The translations under genes were made by a program, and so were the position numbers. Below the pieces are notes generated by a model, which saw only the letters and a program-made list of their open reading frames with translations, was not told the DNA's origin and ran no database searches. A stretch of DNA of 64,000 bases from Leucobacter denitrificans (GTDB lineage Bacteria > Actinomycetota > Actinomycetes > Actinomycetales > Microbacteriaceae): NCBI RefSeq assembly GCF_014396385.1, contig NZ_CP060716.1:868001-932000 (forward strand). The letters are read 5' to 3'. Position 1 is the stretch's first letter, and every line of letters begins with the position of its first letter. Below, in pieces: positions 17,726 through 27,351 of the stretch.

Positions 17726-20128
17726 ATGAACTCTCAGCAGACAGTAGCGGCAGATGCTCATGACAGTATTCGCGTGCATGGAGCCCGTGAGAACAATCTG
17801 AAAGATGTGAGCGTCACGTTGCCCAAGCGGCGACTCACCGCAGTGACCGGTGTATCTGGCTCCGGTAAGAGTTCACTCGTGTTTGGCACAATCGCGGCAG
17901 AGTCGCAGCGCCTCATCAACGAGACATATTCGACGTTTGTGCAGGGCTTCATGCCGACACTGGCACGCCCCGACGTCGATGTGCTTGACGGCATCACGAC
18001 CGCGATTCTTGTTGACCAGCAGCGCATGGGCGCAGACCCGAGGTCAACCGTCGGCACGGCGACCGATGCGAACGCGATGCTGCGCATTCTGTTCAGCCGG
18101 TTGGGCACGCCGCATATTGGGCCGGCAAAGGCGTTCTCCTTCAACGTCGCTTCGATTTCTGGGGCGGGCGCCGTCACGCTTGAGAAGGGCGGTCGCAAGA
18201 CGAAGGAGCGGCGCGAATTCAAGATCGTTGGCGGCATGTGCCCGAGGTGCGAGGGGCGCGGTCAGGTGAGCGACTTCGATCTCACCGCCATTTACGACGA
18301 GAACAAGTCGCTCAACGAGGGCGCGCTCATGGTCCCCGGGTATTCGATTGACGGGTGGTACGGTCGCGTATTCGGCGGCAATGGCTTCTACGATCCAGAC
18401 AAACCGATCAAAGACTTCACGAAGAAAGAACTCGACGCGCTTCTCTACAAAGAGCCAACAAAGATCAAGGTCGACGGAATCAACATCACCTACGAAGGCA
18501 TGATTCCGCGAATCCAGAAGTCAATGCTTTCGAAAGATCGTGAGGCGATGCAGCCGCACATTCGCGCATTTGTGGATCGCGCGATCACGTTCGACACCTG
18601 CCCTGAATGCGAAGGCACCCGCCTGACCGAACTCGCTCGGTCTTCAAAGATTAAGGGCATTTCGATTGCCGACGCGTGCGCCATGCAAATCTCGGATCTC
18701 CTCGAGTGGGTGCGCGGTATTAGTGATGCGTCGGTCGCGCCGCTCCTCGAGAACCTACTCGGGACCTTGCAATCCTTCGTGGACATCGGCCTGGGATACC
18801 TTTCACTCGATCGCCCGGCGGGCACGCTTTCGGGCGGCGAGTCGCAGCGCACGAAGATGATCCGCCACTTGGGTTCGAGCCTCACTGATGTCACATACAT
18901 CTTCGATGAGCCCTCGATCGGGCTGCACCCGCACGATATCGAGCGCATGAACGCGCTCCTGCTGCAGCTGCGTGACAAGGGTAATACGGTGCTCGTCGTC
19001 GAGCACAAACCCGAAATGATTCAGATCGCTGACCATGTGGTTGATCTCGGGCCGGGTGCCGGCTCCGGTGGTGGCGAGATCTGCTTCGAAGGTACGGTCG
19101 ACGAGCTCCGAGACTCAGATACGGTGACGGGGAGGCACTTCGGAGACCGCGCAAAGCTCAAAGAACAGGTGCGGGAGAGCTCTGACACGATCGAGGTTCG
19201 AGGTGCGGATCTCAACAATCTACAGAACGTCGACGTGGACCTTCCCCTCGGAGTACTCACCGTCGTGACCGGTGTCGCAGGTTCTGGTAAGTCATCACTC
19301 ATTCATGGCTACGTCACGAAACGCGAAGGGGTTGTAGCGGTCGATCAGTCGCCGATCAAGGGATCGCGCAGGTCAAACCCGGCAACGTACACGGGTGTCC
19401 TCGATCCGATACGCACGGCATTTGCGAAAGCGAACGGGGTAAAGCCAGCGCTGTTCTCCGCGAACTCCGAGGGCGCCTGCCCGGTGTGTAAGGGCGCGGG
19501 TGTTATTTACACCGACCTAGTGATGATGGCTGGTGTTGCGACACCGTGTGATGAGTGCGAGGGCCGACGGTATCAAGCCGAGGTGCTCGAATATCGACTC
19601 GGCGGCACCGATTCAGACGAGCACGGCAAGAACATCGCTGAGGTGCTCGAAATGTCCATGGCCGAGGCGCATGACTTCTTCGCGGGAACGTCACCAGCCG
19701 GGCCCGCGGCAAAGGTACCGAAGGCAGCCAAAATTCTCGAACGGCTCGTCGACGTGGGTCTCGGGTACCTCACGCTTGGCCAACCCCTCACCACACTCTC
19801 AGGCGGCGAGCGCCAGCGCGTAAAGCTCGCGATCGCTATGGCTGAGGAGGGCGGGGTGTACGTGCTCGATGAGCCGACCACCGGCCTCCACCTCGCTGAC
19901 GTCGATCAGTTACTCAGCGTGCTCGACCGAATCGTTGACTCCGGCAAGAGTGTGATCGTCATTGAGCACCACCAGGCAGTGATGGCGCACGCAGACTGGA
20001 TTATTGATCTGGGACCCGGAGCCGGCCATGACGGTGGAGAGGTCGTGTTTGAGGGCACTCCGGCAGACCTTGTGAAGTCGCGATCGACAACAACCGGCGA
20101 ACACCTCGCACGGTACGTGGCGACCTAG
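17726..20128 (+). CDS. UvrA-like excinuclease-type ABC ATPase (UvrA2/DrrC class)
   Basis: The 800-residue protein has two UvrA-type ATPase modules. Walker A is at VTGVSGSGKSSLVF and VTGVAGSGKSSLIH, the ABC signatures are TLSGGESQR and TLSGGERQR, and zinc-finger cysteines occur in CPRCEGRG, CPECEGTR, CPVCKGAG and CDECEGRR. True UvrA is ~950 residues; the missing length corresponds to the UvrB-binding region, as in UvrA2 and the daunorubicin-resistance protein DrrC. A role in tolerance to DNA-binding compounds is possible. It is divergent from a PadR regulator, a pairing that suggests inducible resistance. Confidence 0.88.
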   Translation: MNSQQTVAADAHDSIRVHGARENNLKDVSVTLPKRRLTAVTGVSGSGKSSLVFGTIAAESQRLINETYSTFVQGFMPTLARPDVDVLDGITTAILVDQQRMGADPRSTVGTATDANAMLRILFSRLGTPHIGPAKAFSFNVASISGAGAVTLEKGGRKTKERREFKIVGGMCPRCEGRGQVSDFDLTAIYDENKSLNEGALMVPGYSIDGWYGRVFGGNGFYDPDKPIKDFTKKELDALLYKEPTKIKVDGINITYEGMIPRIQKSMLSKDREAMQPHIRAFVDRAITFDTCPECEGTRLTELARSSKIKGISIADACAMQISDLLEWVRGISDASVAPLLENLLGTLQSFVDIGLGYLSLDRPAGTLSGGESQRTKMIRHLGSSLTDVTYIFDEPSIGLHPHDIERMNALLLQLRDKGNTVLVVEHKPEMIQIADHVVDLGPGAGSGGGEICFEGTVDELRDSDTVTGRHFGDRAKLKEQVRESSDTIEVRGADLNNLQNVDVDLPLGVLTVVTGVAGSGKSSLIHGYVTKREGVVAVDQSPIKGSRRSNPATYTGVLDPIRTAFAKANGVKPALFSANSEGACPVCKGAGVIYTDLVMMAGVATPCDECEGRRYQAEVLEYRLGGTDSDEHGKNIAEVLEMSMAEAHDFFAGTSPAGPAAKVPKAAKILERLVDVGLGYLTLGQPLTTLSGGERQRVKLAIAMAEEGGVYVLDEPTTGLHLADVDQLLSVLDRIVDSGKSVIVIEHHQAVMAHADWIIDLGPGAGHDGGEVVFEGTPADLVKSRSTTTGEHLARYVAT

Positions 20129-20463
20129 CGCGACTTGCTCGCGCAGGCGACGCAGTGTTCGGCAAATGGTCGCACCTCGAGGCGTTCGGGCGGGATTTGT
20201 AGACCACACCGGGTGCACACTCCGTAGCTGCCCGCATCCCAGCGTTCAAGGGCCGCGAGCACCTCAGCCAGATCACTCCTAGCCTGAGCAGCGAGCCCTG
20301 TGAGCCTCGACCACTCCGTCGAAAGCGTGACCCCCTCTGGGTCGTGCTCGTCGTCGTCGTTTGCGTCGGCCCTGCTCAGCGTAAGCGTGTGAAGTTCTGC
20401 CTCGATCCGCTCGACTCGCGCGCTCACCTCGGCACGCAGACCGAGCAGCATGTCGTGCAACAC
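20125..20463 (-). CDS. TraR/DksA-type zinc-finger protein
   Basis: The 112-residue protein has an N-terminal coiled-coil-like helix (residues ~5-60, MLLGLRAEVSARVERIEAEL). A C4 zinc finger follows (CTRCGLQIPPERLEVRPFAEHC then VAC), the hallmark of the DksA/TraR C-terminus. Such proteins enter the RNA polymerase secondary channel or act as small regulators. It overlaps the uvrA-like stop by 4 bp on the opposite strand and lies just after the LOG-family gene. Confidence 0.85.
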   Translation of the reverse strand: MLHDMLLGLRAEVSARVERIEAELHTLTLSRADANDDDEHDPEGVTLSTEWSRLTGLAAQARSDLAEVLAALERWDAGSYGVCTRCGLQIPPERLEVRPFAEHCVACASKSR

Positions 20464-20465
20464 GG

Positions 20466-21545
20466 CTACTCGTTTGCTGCTTGGGTAGCGGCCAGGGCCG
20501 ACGGGAGTTCGTTGAGCGCATTGATGACGCGATGCAGTTCTCCAACCGCGCGAGGCTTCGGAATGAGTGTGACGCGCGCCAGCTCTGCGTGGTTGTCCCC
20601 CTCTTCAGGAAACGGATCGGAGAACGCGAACTTGCCCTGCGAGAGCAATCCCTCAAACCGCTCATTGAGCTCCTCAAGCTCGATGAGCGTAGGCTCGCTC
20701 TTGACATACAGCATGAGGGTGTCCTGTCCGCCAGCACGGGCACCTGGTTCTACCGGGAACCAGCGAAGGTCTTGGTAATTGCTCCAGAACTTGCGCACGT
20801 GCGCCACCGCCTCATCTGCGGAGTCGGTGATGAGCACCCGCTCGAGATCACCTGGTGTGGCGAAGCCTGCTGCCTCGATCTCTTCCACGACAAACCGCTC
20901 GAATCCGCGCCAGTAGCTCCCGCCGGCACGGTCGAGGAGCACGATGGGAACCGGCACCATCTTCCCCGTTTGTTGCAGCGTGAGGAGCTCAAACGTTTCG
21001 TCCATGGTGCCGAACCCGCCAGGGAGGCAAATGAACGCGCTCGATTCCTTCACCAGCATGAGCTTGCGGGTGAAGAAGTACTTCATCGCAACGCTCTGGG
21101 TCTCGTTCTCGAGGAACGCATTTGGTTCCTCTTCGAACGGCAGCCGAATCGACACTCCAAGGGATTGCTGAGGCCCGGCTCCGGTCGCTGCAGCTTCCAT
21201 GATCCCTGGGCCAGCGCCGGTGACCACCATCCAGTCATCTTCGGCAAACGCGCGAGCGGTCTCCTCCGCGGCGATCGAGAGGAGGTCGCCAGGCTGAGTG
21301 CGCGCAGACCCGAAAATGGTGGCCTTGCGTATACCGGTGAACGGCTCGAAGATACGAAATGCGGCACGCATCTCCTCGACCGCAGCCGCGGTGATCTTGA
21401 GATTGAGTCGCGACGCCTCATCAGTGCCCAGGCCGACCCCCGACTCGAGGATTCGTCGAATGAGAGTGCGCTGCTTTGTGATTTCTGCGGCGGCTAAAAG
21501 GTCATCGATGGCGTCTGCAGTCGCGGGGCTCACTGGGGTCGTCAT
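20466..21545 (-). CDS. LOG-family (TIGR00730-like) Rossmann-fold protein
   Basis: The central ~200 residues match the LOG/lysine decarboxylase-like fold. They contain ATIFGSARTQPGD, VTGAGPGIMEAAATGA and the catalytic/nucleotide-binding motif LPGGFGTMDETFE. Plant and actinobacterial homologues cleave nucleotide 5'-monophosphates such as cytokinin riboside monophosphate. At 359 residues it has N- and C-terminal extensions beyond the ~190-residue minimal protein; the substrate of this longer subgroup is not known to me. Confidence 0.85.
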   Translation of the reverse strand: MTTPVSPATADAIDDLLAAAEITKQRTLIRRILESGVGLGTDEASRLNLKITAAAVEEMRAAFRIFEPFTGIRKATIFGSARTQPGDLLSIAAEETARAFAEDDWMVVTGAGPGIMEAAATGAGPQQSLGVSIRLPFEEEPNAFLENETQSVAMKYFFTRKLMLVKESSAFICLPGGFGTMDETFELLTLQQTGKMVPVPIVLLDRAGGSYWRGFERFVVEEIEAAGFATPGDLERVLITDSADEAVAHVRKFWSNYQDLRWFPVEPGARAGGQDTLMLYVKSEPTLIELEELNERFEGLLSQGKFAFSDPFPEEGDNHAELARVTLIPKPRAVGELHRVINALNELPSALAATQAANE

Positions 21546-21602
21546 GGCCCCAGTCTAGGCCGATGCTCTGAGGCAAGAATGGGCGCAGACTAGTGTGGAG
21601 GC

Positions 21603-23066
21603 ATGCTAGACCGCAGAACTCACCTCGCGTCCCCGCGCCATCGAGGAGAGCTCGCCCGTGTGCTTGAAGAGCTCCGCTCGAAGCACGAGGTACCGAGCGA
21701 GTTTCCCGAGGCTGCAGCGACCGAGGCGGAGGCAGCTGAGGCCGGGGTACCGCGCCTCGACCTCCGCGATATACCGTTCGTCACGCTCGACCCTGCAGAT
21801 TCTCGTGACCTCGATCAGGCGTTCCATATCGAGCACACAAGCACGGGCATGGTGCTGCGCTATGCGATCGCCGATCTCCCTGGGTTCGTCGCACCGGGCG
21901 GAGCAATCGACCTCGAAGCGAGGCGACGTGGCCAAACGCTCTACCTGCCAGACGGGCGCGTTCCGCTCCACCCGCCGGTGCTCAGTGAGGGTAAAGCCTC
22001 ACTTCTCCCCGATAAAGATCGCACGGCGTTTGTGTGGACCATTCCTGTGGATCAAGCAGGCGCAGCAGCAATCGGTGGTGCTGCAGTACCCGACGCACGG
22101 GTCGAACGCGCAAGGATCCGCTCTCGCGCCAAACTCAACTACGTGTCGGCCCAACAGTCGATTGATGCGGGAACACCTCACGAGCAAATAGAGCTACTTC
22201 GCGAGTTCGGGCTTCTCCGCATCGAGCAAGAAGCGCGTCGGGGTGGCGCAAGCCTGAACATGGCCGATGAGGAGATCGTGCGCGACGAGCACGGGTACCG
22301 CATCGTGCGCTCGTTTCCGCTCGCGGTCGAGGAGTGGAACGCCCAACTCTCATTGCTCACAGGGATGGTCGCTGCCCGCATCATGCTCGATGGCGGCATC
22401 GGAATCTTGCGCACCATGCCCTCACCAGACGATGAGGCACTCAGTGAGTTCCGATCACGCGTTGCGGCGCTCGGTAAGCCTTGGCCGTCTGATGTGAGCT
22501 ACGGAGAGTACCTTCGCAGCGTCCCACGCGACGGTGAACACAGCGTTGCGGTATTGCACGCCGCGGCGAGTTTGTTCCGCGGTGCCGACTACGCCGTGTT
22601 CGGAGTACCTGGCGAGGACGGGGCACTCATCGCGCCGCCCGCGTCGCCGAACCAGGCTGCCATCGCTGCGCCGTACGCGCACGTGACGGCGCCGCTCAGG
22701 CGGTTGGTGGATCGCTGGACGCTCGTCATCTGTGAGGCGCTCTGTGCGGGAGCCGAGACTCCAGACTGGGTCACTCAAAGCCTCGCCGATATCCCGTCAC
22801 TCATGCGGTCTTCCTCATCGCTTGCTGGGCGACTGAATTCGGCAATCATCGACCGAGTGGAAGCTGCGCTACTTCGTGACCGCGTTGGCGAGGTCTTCTC
22901 CGCAACGGTGTTGCAAGCGCGCGAGAGTTCTGCGCGCGTACTCGTCGAGGATCCACCAGTTACCGCGAACGCGGAGTTTGCGGGCGTCGTTGCAGGTCAA
23001 CTCATCTCCGTGCGTGTCACGCGCGCAGACGTGCTTACCGGTGAGATTGAGCTCGAGGCTGTCTAG
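21603..23066 (+). CDS. RNB-domain exoribonuclease (RNase II/R family)
   Basis: The 487-residue protein carries the RNB catalytic centre LDPADSRDLDQAF with Asp63, Asp66, Asp69 and Asp71, which bind the two metal ions. Further conserved blocks are VPLHPPVLSEGKASLLPD and the YAHVTAPLRRLVDRWT segment. It lacks the N-terminal cold-shock domains and has a short C-terminal OB-like end. It is therefore the compact actinobacterial form rather than full RNase R. The ATG follows GGAG closely. Confidence 0.92.
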   Translation: MLDRRTHLASPRHRGELARVLEELRSKHEVPSEFPEAAATEAEAAEAGVPRLDLRDIPFVTLDPADSRDLDQAFHIEHTSTGMVLRYAIADLPGFVAPGGAIDLEARRRGQTLYLPDGRVPLHPPVLSEGKASLLPDKDRTAFVWTIPVDQAGAAAIGGAAVPDARVERARIRSRAKLNYVSAQQSIDAGTPHEQIELLREFGLLRIEQEARRGGASLNMADEEIVRDEHGYRIVRSFPLAVEEWNAQLSLLTGMVAARIMLDGGIGILRTMPSPDDEALSEFRSRVAALGKPWPSDVSYGEYLRSVPRDGEHSVAVLHAAASLFRGADYAVFGVPGEDGALIAPPASPNQAAIAAPYAHVTAPLRRLVDRWTLVICEALCAGAETPDWVTQSLADIPSLMRSSSSLAGRLNSAIIDRVEAALLRDRVGEVFSATVLQARESSARVLVEDPPVTANAEFAGVVAGQLISVRVTRADVLTGEIELEAV

Positions 23067-23102
23067 CCTCAGTTTCAAACTGCGGGTGAAACCGTTCTAC
23101 AA

Positions 23103-24254
23103 CTACACCGTGACGACTTCGGGGGCACCCGACTCGCGCTCGTGCCCCATTTCGTTGGCAATGCGGTTCGCCTCTTCGATGAGAGTCGCCACAATCTCCG
23201 CCTCGGGCACGGTCTTGATGACCTCGCCCTTCACAAAAATCTGGCCCTTGCCATTGCCCGAAGCCACGCCGAGATCTGCCTCGCGTGCCTCACCGGGACC
23301 ATTTACGACGCAGCCCATAACCGCGACGCGGAGCGGGACCGTCATGCCCTCGAGGCCCTTCGTAACCTCATCAGCGAGCGTGTACACGTCGACCTGTGCG
23401 CGGCCGCACGACGGGCACGACACGATCTCGAGTCGGCGCTCACGCAAGTTGAGGGACTGCAGAATCTGAAGCCCAACCTTGATCTCTTCCGCTGGCGGCG
23501 CCGAGAGCGAAACACGAATCGTGTCACCAATGCCCTCGGAGAGCAAGATACCGAATGCCGTTGCACTCTTGATCGTGCCCTGGAACGCGGGGCCCGCCTC
23601 GGTCACGCCGAGGTGCAGTGGCCAGTCGCCCTTCGCCGCAAGCTGGCGGTACGCGTTGACCATAACGATCGGGTCATTGTGCTTCACCGAAATCTTGAAG
23701 TCGTGAAAGTCGTGCTCTTCAAACAACGACGCTTCCCACACCGCACTCTCGACGAGTGCCTCAGCGGTCGGCTTGCCGTACTTCTGCAGAAGCCTGCGAT
23801 CGAGTGACCCTGCGTTCACGCCGATGCGGAGGGACACTCCCGCGTCTTTCGCGGCCTTCGCGATCTCACCCACGTTGCCGTCGAACTGGCGAATATTGCC
23901 GGGGTTCACGCGAACTGCCGCGCAGCCCGCATCGATCGCCGCGTAAATATACCGAGGCTGGAAGTGAATATCTGCGATAACCGGAATCTGGCTCTTCTTC
24001 GCGATGATGTGCAGCACGTCAGCGTCGTCTTGGCTCGGCACCGCGACGCGCACGATGTCACACCCCGAAGCCGTCAGCTCGGCGATCTGCTGAAGCGTGC
24101 CGTTGATGTCTGTCGTCGGCGTCGTGGTCATCGATTGCACAGAGATCTGCGAATCACTGCCCACACCAACTGAACCGACCTTAATCTGCCGGGTCTTTCG
24201 CCGAGGTGCTAATACTGCCGGTATCTTCGGCATTCCCAAATTCACTGCTGCCAC
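23103..24254 (-). CDS. ispG: 4-hydroxy-3-methylbut-2-enyl-diphosphate synthase
   Basis: The 4Fe-4S enzyme of the MEP isoprenoid pathway that converts MEcPP to HMBPP. The core starts [20 protein letters not shown] and ends with the cluster ligands CPSCGR (two Cys) and [11 protein letters not shown] (third Cys, then Glu). I chose the GTG at 24254 ([11 protein letters not shown]), matching related proteins; an alternative GTG at 24299 would add 15 residues. It lies downstream of the site-2 protease gene, as in many actinobacteria, but dxr is separated by the gcv operon. Confidence 0.95.
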   Translation of the reverse strand: MAAVNLGMPKIPAVLAPRRKTRQIKVGSVGVGSDSQISVQSMTTTPTTDINGTLQQIAELTASGCDIVRVAVPSQDDADVLHIIAKKSQIPVIADIHFQPRYIYAAIDAGCAAVRVNPGNIRQFDGNVGEIAKAAKDAGVSLRIGVNAGSLDRRLLQKYGKPTAEALVESAVWEASLFEEHDFHDFKISVKHNDPIVMVNAYRQLAAKGDWPLHLGVTEAGPAFQGTIKSATAFGILLSEGIGDTIRVSLSAPPAEEIKVGLQILQSLNLRERRLEIVSCPSCGRAQVDVYTLADEVTKGLEGMTVPLRVAVMGCVVNGPGEAREADLGVASGNGKGQIFVKGEVIKTVPEAEIVATLIEEANRIANEMGHERESGAPEVVTV

Positions 24255-24320
24255 GGAAGCGAGTCTACCCGGGCTCCCTGAGTCCCAGCGTGTACTCACC
24301 GTGTGAGCTTCGGCCCGCGG

Positions 24321-25754
24321 TTAGCCGAACAGATTCACCGGTTTCACGATGTCGGCGTACATAAGCAGCACGCTCATCGCGCCGAGTGCAATCACGACAA
24401 CAAAGGTGACGGGCACCATCTTGGCCGTATCAACGGGGCCCGGATCAGGTTTGCGCAACAGCCGCGCGAGTCCCCGCTTGAGCCATTCATAAATCGCGCC
24501 AGCGACATGTCCGCCGTCGAGAGGCATGAGCGGAACGAGGTTGAATACCAGTAGCGCGACGTTGAGCGAGCCGACAAGACTCACCATGAACTGCGCGCGC
24601 GCCGCGATCGGCGCCTGATCCATACTCGCTACCTCGCCAGCGAGGCGCCCGACGCCAACAACACTCATTGGCCCGTTGGGGTCGCGTTCTTCAGCGCCAA
24701 ACGCTGCATTCCACACGTCGACCATGCGCTCCGGAAGTCGAATAATCACTCCCGCGACGTTCTTCACGTTCTCACCCACGAACGCCGGCACCTCTGAAAC
24801 CGGCTGACGCACCGTTTCGGTCGCTGGCGTCGCACCGATCATGCCGACGGTCTCGGTGATCGGGTTGTCATTCGCGTCGACGACTACCTGACCGCTGTCG
24901 TCGAACACGTACCGTTCGTTTGCTTGCGGGGTGAGCGTGAGGTCGTGTGTGGATCCATCGCGTTCAACCGAGACGGAAAGCGAAATGCCTGGCGACTCAC
25001 TCACAATCGTACGGAACTGTTCCCAGTCTTCGATCGCTACCCCATCGACCGCAAGGAGGGTGTCCCCCGGGAGCATGCCGGCTTCAGCTGCGGGTGCGGC
25101 CGGGTCGTCACTAGAGCAGGTGGTGGCGGAACTCGACGCAGGCACAAGACACTCGCTGAGATATGCGAGCGTCGTGCTGCTCTGCGCCACCCCGAAACCG
25201 CAAATTACGATCGCGAAGAACACAAACGCGAGCACAAGATTCATGAACGGACCACCGAGCATGATGATGATCTTTTTCCATGCCGGCAACCGGTAGAAGG
25301 TTCTGTCGTCTTCTCCGTGGGCAATCGACTCTGCGCTTGCATCGCGAGCGTCGTCGATGAGCCCGGCGATACCCCGCCGAGGCTCGGGCACGTTCTCGGC
25401 TTCCGCAGTAATTTGGCCGCCCGAGTGATGTCGCTGAATCCCTGCAGGAGCTTCTTCCACGACCGAGTTCAAGAAGCCGGTTGATGCCTCCCTGGGCGCT
25501 TCTCCGGGTTTCGCGGGTGGGTACATGCCAATCATTGACACGTACCCGCCCAGCGGAAGCATTTTTATGCCGTATTCGGTCTCACCTTTCTTGCGAGACC
25601 ACAGCGTGCGCCCGAAGCCAACCATGTACTGGGTGACTTTTACCCCGAACAGCTTGGCAGGTACGAGGTGACCGATTTCGTGCAGCGCGATTGAGACTGC
25701 GAGTCCCACCAGAACGATGAGAATCCCGAGCACATAGAGCAAGACGGTCATCAC
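24321..25754 (-). CDS. rseP: Site-2-type M50 metalloprotease (RseP/Rip1-like)
   Basis: Membrane protease for regulated intramembrane proteolysis, typically of anti-sigma factors. The 477-residue protein has HEIGH (His25, Glu26, His29) in TM1 and the second zinc ligand in MPLDGGHVAGAIYE near the C-terminus. A PDZ domain lies between (PAAEAGMLPGDTLLAVDGVA). The loop around residues 85-150 is longer than in E. coli. It is followed by ispG, 66 bp downstream. Substrates in this organism are unknown. Confidence 0.93.
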   Translation of the reverse strand: MMTVLLYVLGILIVLVGLAVSIALHEIGHLVPAKLFGVKVTQYMVGFGRTLWSRKKGETEYGIKMLPLGGYVSMIGMYPPAKPGEAPREASTGFLNSVVEEAPAGIQRHHSGGQITAEAENVPEPRRGIAGLIDDARDASAESIAHGEDDRTFYRLPAWKKIIIMLGGPFMNLVLAFVFFAIVICGFGVAQSSTTLAYLSECLVPASSSATTCSSDDPAAPAAEAGMLPGDTLLAVDGVAIEDWEQFRTIVSESPGISLSVSVERDGSTHDLTLTPQANERYVFDDSGQVVVDANDNPITETVGMIGATPATETVRQPVSEVPAFVGENVKNVAGVIIRLPERMVDVWNAAFGAEERDPNGPMSVVGVGRLAGEVASMDQAPIAARAQFMVSLVGSLNVALLVFNLVPLMPLDGGHVAGAIYEWLKRGLARLLRKPDPGPVDTAKMVPVTFVVVIALGAMSVLLMYADIVKPVNLFG

Positions 25755-25806
25755 TGAAACAGGCTAGCGCGGGCGGCTGTGAGCAACCCAGTGATGAACG
25801 TGTGAA

Positions 25807-26187
25807 TTAGCTCACTTCTGCGTCGTTAGCCGAAGCGTACTCCTCAGGCGTGAGCAGCGGGCCCTCCTCGGAAACCTCGACGCGGAACAGCCAGCCTGCA
25901 CCGTATGGGTCGCTGTTTACAATTGCGGGGTCATCGGTTGCCGCATCGTTCACCTCGACAACGCTGCCGGTGACCGGTGAGTACAGCTCCGAGACCGACT
26001 TCGTCGACTCGATCTCGCCGCACACCTCGCCAGCGGTCAGTTGCTGCCCAACCTCGGGGAGGTCGATGTAGACAATCTCGCCGAGTGCGTCAGCAGCAAC
26101 CTCGCTGACGCCAACTGTGGCGGGGCTTTCTGAGTTGATCCACTCATGCTCTTCTGAATAGCGGTAACCCGCGTGTACCTTGCTCAT
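25807..26187 (-). CDS. gcvH: Glycine cleavage system H protein
   Basis: Lipoyl carrier that shuttles the aminomethyl group between the P, T and L proteins. The 126-residue product has YRYSEEHEWI at the start and the lipoylation site in GEIESTKSVSELYSPVTG (Lys63). It is the last gene of the gcvP-gcvT-gcvH operon, 36 bp after gcvT. The L protein (dihydrolipoamide dehydrogenase) is not in the window. Confidence 0.97.
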   Translation of the reverse strand: MSKVHAGYRYSEEHEWINSESPATVGVSEVAADALGEIVYIDLPEVGQQLTAGEVCGEIESTKSVSELYSPVTGSVVEVNDAATDDPAIVNSDPYGAGWLFRVEVSEEGPLLTPEEYASANDAEVS

Positions 26188-26223
26188 GCTTGCTCCTTTA
26201 ACTGGAATGTATGTGTGCGCAGA

Positions 26224-27348
26224 CTAGCTCTGTCGCTGATAGAACGGAAGTGATACGACTTCGAACGGCTCTGGCTTGCCGCGCAGATCCACCGCGACGG
26301 CAGTGCCAATTTCGGCGAACGCAGCATCGATTCGCGCGAGGGCAACTGGGTGGCCTAGTGTCGGGCTCGGCAGACCGCTCGTGATCTGACCGATCTGTTC
26401 GCCCGGAGTACCGTCTGCCGCCACCGCGTGCACCGCATAGCCCGAGCGCCCGGCGCGACGGCCCGCACCAGAGAGGCCCACGAGTACCTGCGCGGAACCC
26501 TCGGCCTTCACTACTTCGAGGGCCGCACGACCTATGAAGTCCTCTGACTTCTTGAACGAGACAACGCCGCCGAGTCCCGCCTCAAACGGCGTGGTGTCGA
26601 GACCGAGTTCGTTCCCGTACAGTGGCATTCCGGCCTCAAGCCTCAGCGAATCACGCGCTGCCAGACCACACGGAATAAGCCCGTGTGACGACCCTGCGTC
26701 GAGGAGCAGTTGCCAGATCTTTGCCGCCCGCTCGTTTGGCAAGAACAACTCGAAGCCGTCTTCGCCGGTGTACCCGGTGCGCGCGAGCATGATGTCGACG
26801 CCACCGATCTCGATCGAGGTCCACGCGTAGTACGCGAGGTCACGCACTGCCTGATGCTGCGACTCGTCGGTGACCGCACTCACAATTGCCTCTGAAGCAG
26901 GCCCTTGCACCGCGATCAGGCTGGTCTCGCTCGATGCGTCACGCACCTCAACAGCAAAGCCTGCAGCCCGCTCAGCGAGCACGTCGGCAACAACCTCAGC
27001 ATTGCCCGCGTTAGGAACCACGAGGAATCGGGTCTCGGAGACGCGGTAAATGATGAGGTCATCGATAATCCCGCCGGCCTCATTGCAGAGGAGCGAGTAC
27101 TTCGCCTTTCCGACCTTCATAATCGCGAGATTTCCGACGAGTGCTGTGTTCAAGTACGTGGCCGCGTCGTCGCCAGTAACCCAGACCTCCCCCATGTGCG
27201 AGAGGTCAAACAGGCCTGCCGCCTCGCGCACCGCGTGGTGCTCAGCGAGTTCGCGGTCGTACCGCAGCGGCATGTCCCAGCCACCGAAGTCGGTGAATGA
27301 GGCACCAAGCTTTTCGTGCTCGGCGTGTAGTGCAGTGTGCTTCGTCAT
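26224..27348 (-). CDS. gcvT: Glycine cleavage system T protein (aminomethyltransferase)
   Basis: Transfers the methylene group from the H-protein-bound intermediate to tetrahydrofolate, releasing ammonia. The 374-residue product starts with LHAEHEKLGASFTDFGGWDM and contains AGLFDLSHMGEVWVTG. The folate-binding ARTGYTGEDGFELFLP segment and the C-terminal LGHPVALARID region are also present. It starts three bases after the gcvP stop. Confidence 0.97.
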   Translation of the reverse strand: MTKHTALHAEHEKLGASFTDFGGWDMPLRYDRELAEHHAVREAAGLFDLSHMGEVWVTGDDAATYLNTALVGNLAIMKVGKAKYSLLCNEAGGIIDDLIIYRVSETRFLVVPNAGNAEVVADVLAERAAGFAVEVRDASSETSLIAVQGPASEAIVSAVTDESQHQAVRDLAYYAWTSIEIGGVDIMLARTGYTGEDGFELFLPNERAAKIWQLLLDAGSSHGLIPCGLAARDSLRLEAGMPLYGNELGLDTTPFEAGLGGVVSFKKSEDFIGRAALEVVKAEGSAQVLVGLSGAGRRAGRSGYAVHAVAADGTPGEQIGQITSGLPSPTLGHPVALARIDAAFAEIGTAVAVDLRGKPEPFEVVSLPFYQRQS

Positions 27349-27351
27349 GGC

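Noticed and set aside
20481..21497. 338-codon plus-strand ORF opposite the LOG-family gene
   Set aside because: Shadow ORF with no domain and no ribosome binding site; the minus-strand gene has clear family motifs.
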